This document shows positions 24,014 through 26,558 of a DNA stretch of 26,558 nucleotides, piece after piece. A model generated the notes under the pieces. That model saw nothing but the letters and a program-made list of their open reading frames with translations, was not told the origin of the DNA and ran no database searches. Position numbers and translations under genes: made by a program. Position 1 is the stretch's first letter, and each line of letters opens with the position of its first letter. The DNA is taken from positions 1-26,558 of the forward strand of contig JBDTMC010000046.1 in the NCBI GenBank assembly GCA_039934475.1, written 5' to 3'. This stretch comes from JBDTMC01 sp039934475 (lineage in GTDB: Bacteria; Acidobacteriota; Terriglobia; Bryobacterales; Bryobacteraceae).

Positions 24014-24793
24014 TTACTCGTAGGTATCGGTGTGGCCCTGCGGTTCGGCAACGGCGACGCCTGGATCCTTGCGGTGTCGCCATTTTCCGTCGACGGTGAA
24101 GGGTTCAGTTTTGCGTCCATTCCAGTTGGCTGACATGGCGGAGTTCGCGCTATCGAGGTGGTAGACCACCAGTTCGGGGAGAAAGACACGCTTTTCGCGG
24201 GGCCACTGGAGGGCGAAGGCCATGTCGCCGCGGGCGGCCGAGGTGTGCTGTTGAGGATACGTCAAGCGACCGGATTTGGCATGCCATAGCTGGAAGAAGC
24301 CGATGGGAATCCAGCCACCATATTGTTGAATGGCGACCCTGGTCCCGATGGGGAAGCTTTCAAGGTGGATCCACGAATTGTTTTCGTGAAGCAGGCGCGG
24401 CATCTCCATGAAACGCCGCCAATCGTCGTGCGCGCGGACCATGAAGCGGTCTACGCCATAGATACTCTCCTGGTCGATGGCGACTTTTTCGAGGATAGGC
24501 CGCGTGAGGGGCGGAAGGACGATATCGGCATCAATGTGGAGCAGCCATCCATCGCGGTCGAGCTTCTCCAGCCCGGCATTGATACCCGCGCCTTTGCAGA
24601 ACCGGCCTTTGCGCGTCTCCAGCGCATCGGTTGGGACGCACTGGACGTTCCAATACTCACAGATGCGGCGAGTGTCTACATCCTCATGGGATGTGACGAC
24701 AACCATCCGATCGAATAGGGACCTGTGGTGCGGCAAGGTAGCCGCCAGAAAATCATGGTACCGATCGCACACTACTACACATTCCAGTTTCAC
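24014..24793 (-). CDS. Glycosyltransferase-like protein (GT-A fold)
   Basis: The protein has 259 residues without membrane segments. It begins MKLECVVVCDRYHDFLAATL, then RMVVVTSHEDVDTRRICEYW. WLLHIDADIVLPP contains the DxD metal-binding motif of GT-A glycosyltransferases. A later part (SGRLTYPQQHTSAARGDMAF) includes a possible catalytic region. Such enzymes move a sugar from a nucleotide donor; the acceptor is unknown. The start is GTG 24793, because an in-frame stop lies just upstream. The gene ends 3 bases from the tandem repeats and begins 43 bases downstream of the chimeric reading frame, so it may have been part of that fragment's former operon. Confidence 0.7.
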   Translation of the reverse strand: MKLECVVVCDRYHDFLAATLPHHRSLFDRMVVVTSHEDVDTRRICEYWNVQCVPTDALETRKGRFCKGAGINAGLEKLDRDGWLLHIDADIVLPPLTRPILEKVAIDQESIYGVDRFMVRAHDDWRRFMEMPRLLHENNSWIHLESFPIGTRVAIQQYGGWIPIGFFQLWHAKSGRLTYPQQHTSAARGDMAFALQWPREKRVFLPELVVYHLDSANSAMSANWNGRKTEPFTVDGKWRHRKDPGVAVAEPQGHTDTYE

Positions 24794-24836
24794 AGAAGTA
24801 ACTCACTTTCCATTAGTTCAGATAGATCCGGTTGGC

Positions 24837-25559
24837 CTATAACACCCGTTGCGCGGTACTTAGAGGGCGTCCCGGTTGCGGTTTCAGATTAAAGATGCAG
24901 ATATGATCGAAGGCCCACAGGTTAACGGCGGCGATGCCGAGAGCGAGGGAGCGTTGCACTTCTTTTTCCCACGGGTAGCCGGCAACGAACACCGGGATTA
25001 GGTGACGAATATCGGCGCCCGTCCAGTCCTGATCCAAGGCGAAGCGCGGCGCGGTAAGAGCGAGGTCGAGATCACGGCACCAGGCACCGAAATCCAGAGC
25101 CTCCATTTTCAGGCGGTCAAACCCGGCGGTGGACTTATGGGACCACTCCATCGGGAAATTCACATAGTGATTCAGCCGGCCACCCAGTGTATGAATGCCG
25201 GCGGGATGGGGATAATTAACGTCGTAGGGAAAGAGCACCTCCAGCACGGCGTCCGGATACAGTGCGCGAAGGTAAGAGCCGAGTTGGCCGACATAGTCGC
25301 GGAGGCGGTTTCTGAGGAAGGTGGCGTCGGCTGCGCCGTTCACGGCCGTCTCGATCGGGAAGGTGACCTGCGTCTCCATCTCGAGCGGCGACATGCTGTG
25401 CCCCTCGACGATCACGGTGACGGTCGGGGCCGTCAGGTCGGGGAAGACGTCGACGGGCATCCTCGATGCCACAATGCTTCCTCCGACCATCAGAAGCAGC
25501 GCGATCGCGAGGACGCCGAAGCGGTTCGCGAGCGACCAGCGAATGAGCAGATTGATCAC
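24837..25559 (-). CDS. Chimeric ORF: RND pump N-terminus joined to an unrelated C-terminal fragment
   Basis: The frame has 240 codons. Residues 1-78, from a GTG start with GGGAG upstream, are a textbook CusA/CzcA heavy-metal RND permease start: a first transmembrane helix (about 13-31), then MPVDVFPDLTAPTVTVIVEG and PLEMETQVTFPIETAVNGAAD. A real pump would continue for about 950 more residues. From about residue 79 (position 25325) the protein instead reads FLRNRLRDYVGQLGSYLRAL, VLEVLFPYDVNYPHPAGIHT and LGIAAVNLWAFDHICIFNLK, which looks like the C-terminal third of a cytosolic TIM-barrel-like protein of unknown function. Neither half should work as in its parent. It lies 18 bases after the adaptor gene. 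Confidence 0.8.
   Translation of the reverse strand: MINLLIRWSLANRFGVLAIALLLMVGGSIVASRMPVDVFPDLTAPTVTVIVEGHSMSPLEMETQVTFPIETAVNGAADATFLRNRLRDYVGQLGSYLRALYPDAVLEVLFPYDVNYPHPAGIHTLGGRLNHYVNFPMEWSHKSTAGFDRLKMEALDFGAWCRDLDLALTAPRFALDQDWTGADIRHLIPVFVAGYPWEKEVQRSLALGIAAVNLWAFDHICIFNLKPQPGRPLSTAQRVL
25318..25335. other. Sequence junction inside the chimeric frame
   Basis: To the right, on the minus strand, codons fit an RND permease up to the aspartate ending NGAAD (codon 78, down to 25326). To the left they fit an unrelated gene. DNA to the right is richer in CTCGA, TCGC and GCGCG words than DNA to the left. No insertion-sequence end, tRNA or long repeat is visible at the join. It is either a deletion or transfer breakpoint or an assembly chimera. 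Confidence 0.7.
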
Positions 25560-25577
25560 GGGCGGCTCCCTTGGTGC

Positions 25578-26558
25578 TCAGTGCGCATGACCGGGTCCAA
25601 AGGCGGCGGGAGAGAGGGCAGCGAGCTTGACGGCGTAGGCGCCGTGCGTCGCGACGCGCTCTCCGCTTCGCAATCCTGAGCGCACTTCGACGTACCCAGC
25701 GTCGCGAATGCCGATTTCGAGTTCGCGCTTCTGGAAAAGTTCTCCCTCGAGCATCACGTACACGGTCGCCAGGCCTTGGTTGAGCACGACCGCGCCTTCC
25801 GGGATCGCGACTACTACGCTCGACTTGCTTGTCTCGAGCAGCAATGTCGCTAGCATGCCGGCCTTCAGCAGGCCATCGGCGTTGGGCATCTGGTAGCGAA
25901 TCACCAGCGTGCGCGTCGAAGCGTCGACGATCGGTGCGATGTGCAGCATCCGGCCGCCGGTTCGAAGCACGTCGATCCCGCGCGACTCGAGCGCGGCCAC
26001 GACCAACGTCGCTGTGGGCTCACGCGGCACGCGCGCCAGATCGAACTCGGAGATCCGACCCTCGATCCACACCGAGCCCGTGTCGATCAGGCGGAAGAGT
26101 TCATCGTCTGGATGCACGGACTCACCCACGACGCTGGCCGCACTGACGACGACTCCGGCGATCGGAGCGACGAGCGGCAGGCGAACAGTTTTCGCCTCGC
26201 GGTCCCGTACCTGGCTCGCACGGCTTGCGAGCAAGCGTTCGAGCGACTCTCGCGTCGTACGCGCCGACTGCTCGTCCGCCTTTGCGACCGCCAGGTTCTG
26301 TTGAGCCTGGTCATGCTGCTGCACGGTGCTCAGGCCCTCGGCGCGCAAGTTCGCGATGCGCGCGCTTTCTTTCGTCGCGAAGGCGAGCCGCGCTTCCGCC
26401 TCGTTCAGGGCGCGCGAGACTTCGAGCGCCTTGAGATCGATCTCGAGGTCGAGCGACTGGTACTGCAAATCGAGCGCGCGCAGTTGGGCCAGGTCACTGG
26501 CTGCGAGCGGCGGCTCGACGAAACCGAGCACCTGCCCAGCGGCCACACGATCGCCGAC
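25578..26558 (-). CDS. RND efflux periplasmic adaptor subunit (CusB/CzcB type), cut by window edge
   Basis: At least 326 residues are visible, and the frame is open through position 26558, so the true start lies outside. The visible part begins in the first lipoyl-like half, VGDRVAAGQVLGFVEPPLAA. A helical hairpin coiled coil of about 100 residues follows (LEVSRALNEAEARLAFATKE, LSTVQQHDQAQQNLAVAKAD). The second lipoyl half has LVAPIAGVVVSAASVVGESV, then come beta-barrel and membrane-proximal domains (VWIEGRISEFDLARVP, IPEGAVVLNQGLATVYVMLE). Adaptors link the RND permease to the outer-membrane channel. The C-terminus GPGHAH could touch metal. The 18-base gap to a CusA/CzcA start fits the normal czcB-czcA order. 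Confidence 0.9.
   Translation of the reverse strand, partial: VGDRVAAGQVLGFVEPPLAASDLAQLRALDLQYQSLDLEIDLKALEVSRALNEAEARLAFATKESARIANLRAEGLSTVQQHDQAQQNLAVAKADEQSARTTRESLERLLASRASQVRDREAKTVRLPLVAPIAGVVVSAASVVGESVHPDDELFRLIDTGSVWIEGRISEFDLARVPREPTATLVVAALESRGIDVLRTGGRMLHIAPIVDASTRTLVIRYQMPNADGLLKAGMLATLLLETSKSSVVVAIPEGAVVLNQGLATVYVMLEGELFQKRELEIGIRDAGYVEVRSGLRSGERVATHGAYAVKLAALSPAAFGPGHAH

Overview
This window is high-GC bacterial chromosomal DNA with no phage, plasmid, tRNA, rRNA or CRISPR signature. The gene mix best fits an acidobacterium of the Bryobacter/Solibacter type. The clues are several Gfo/Idh/MocA-type and other proteins with twin-arginine-like leaders, secreted glycosidase-like proteins, a UspA-like family I associate with Acidobacteriota, and a helix-turn-helix/AAA ATPase family common in that phylum. 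The assignment is inferred from protein resemblance, not from a marker gene.

Left part (1-5060, minus strand): a truncated Gfo/Idh/MocA oxidoreductase runs off the edge. Next come a translationally coupled pair of SPFH/band 7 membrane proteins, a decayed Gfo/Idh/MocA pseudogene, and a secreted GH42-type beta-galactosidase. Middle left (5099-8433, plus strand): an orphan MoxR AAA+ ATPase, a divergent YchF-like P-loop protein with a TGS/DUF933 C-terminus, and an exported oxidoreductase form one run.

Middle (8390-13464, minus strand): a tight five-gene run, nfeD - slipin - SPOR protein - lipA - lnt, joins membrane quality control, lipoate synthesis and lipoprotein acylation. Upstream of nfeD are a plausible sigma70 promoter and two triplets of TGTCGAA-like heptamers at exact 10-bp spacing. 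From about 13.6 to 15.1 kb there is no intact gene, only an orphan reading-frame fragment and a frameshifted AAA ATPase pseudogene.

Right middle (15113-18248, plus strand): a UspA-like protein, then a coupled cassette of SrpA-type catalase, zinc-less medium-chain oxidoreductase and short-chain dehydrogenase. On the minus strand (18245-20332) lies a secreted two-domain protein, TIM-barrel-like plus an FGE-sulfatase fold that lacks the catalytic cysteines. Divergent from it is a three-gene operon (20377-23850): a leader-bearing mannonate dehydratase homologue, an unrecognised protein, and an exported DUF362 protein whose C-terminus is encoded by the first of two tandem 107-bp repeats.

Right end (24014-26558, minus strand): a glycosyltransferase-like gene, then an in-frame chimera in which the first 78 codons of a CusA/CzcA-type RND pump run directly into the 3' part of an unrelated gene. 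Upstream of it is the matching RND adaptor gene, cut by the window edge. The base composition changes at this junction, so it is either a real deletion or transfer breakpoint or an assembly chimera.
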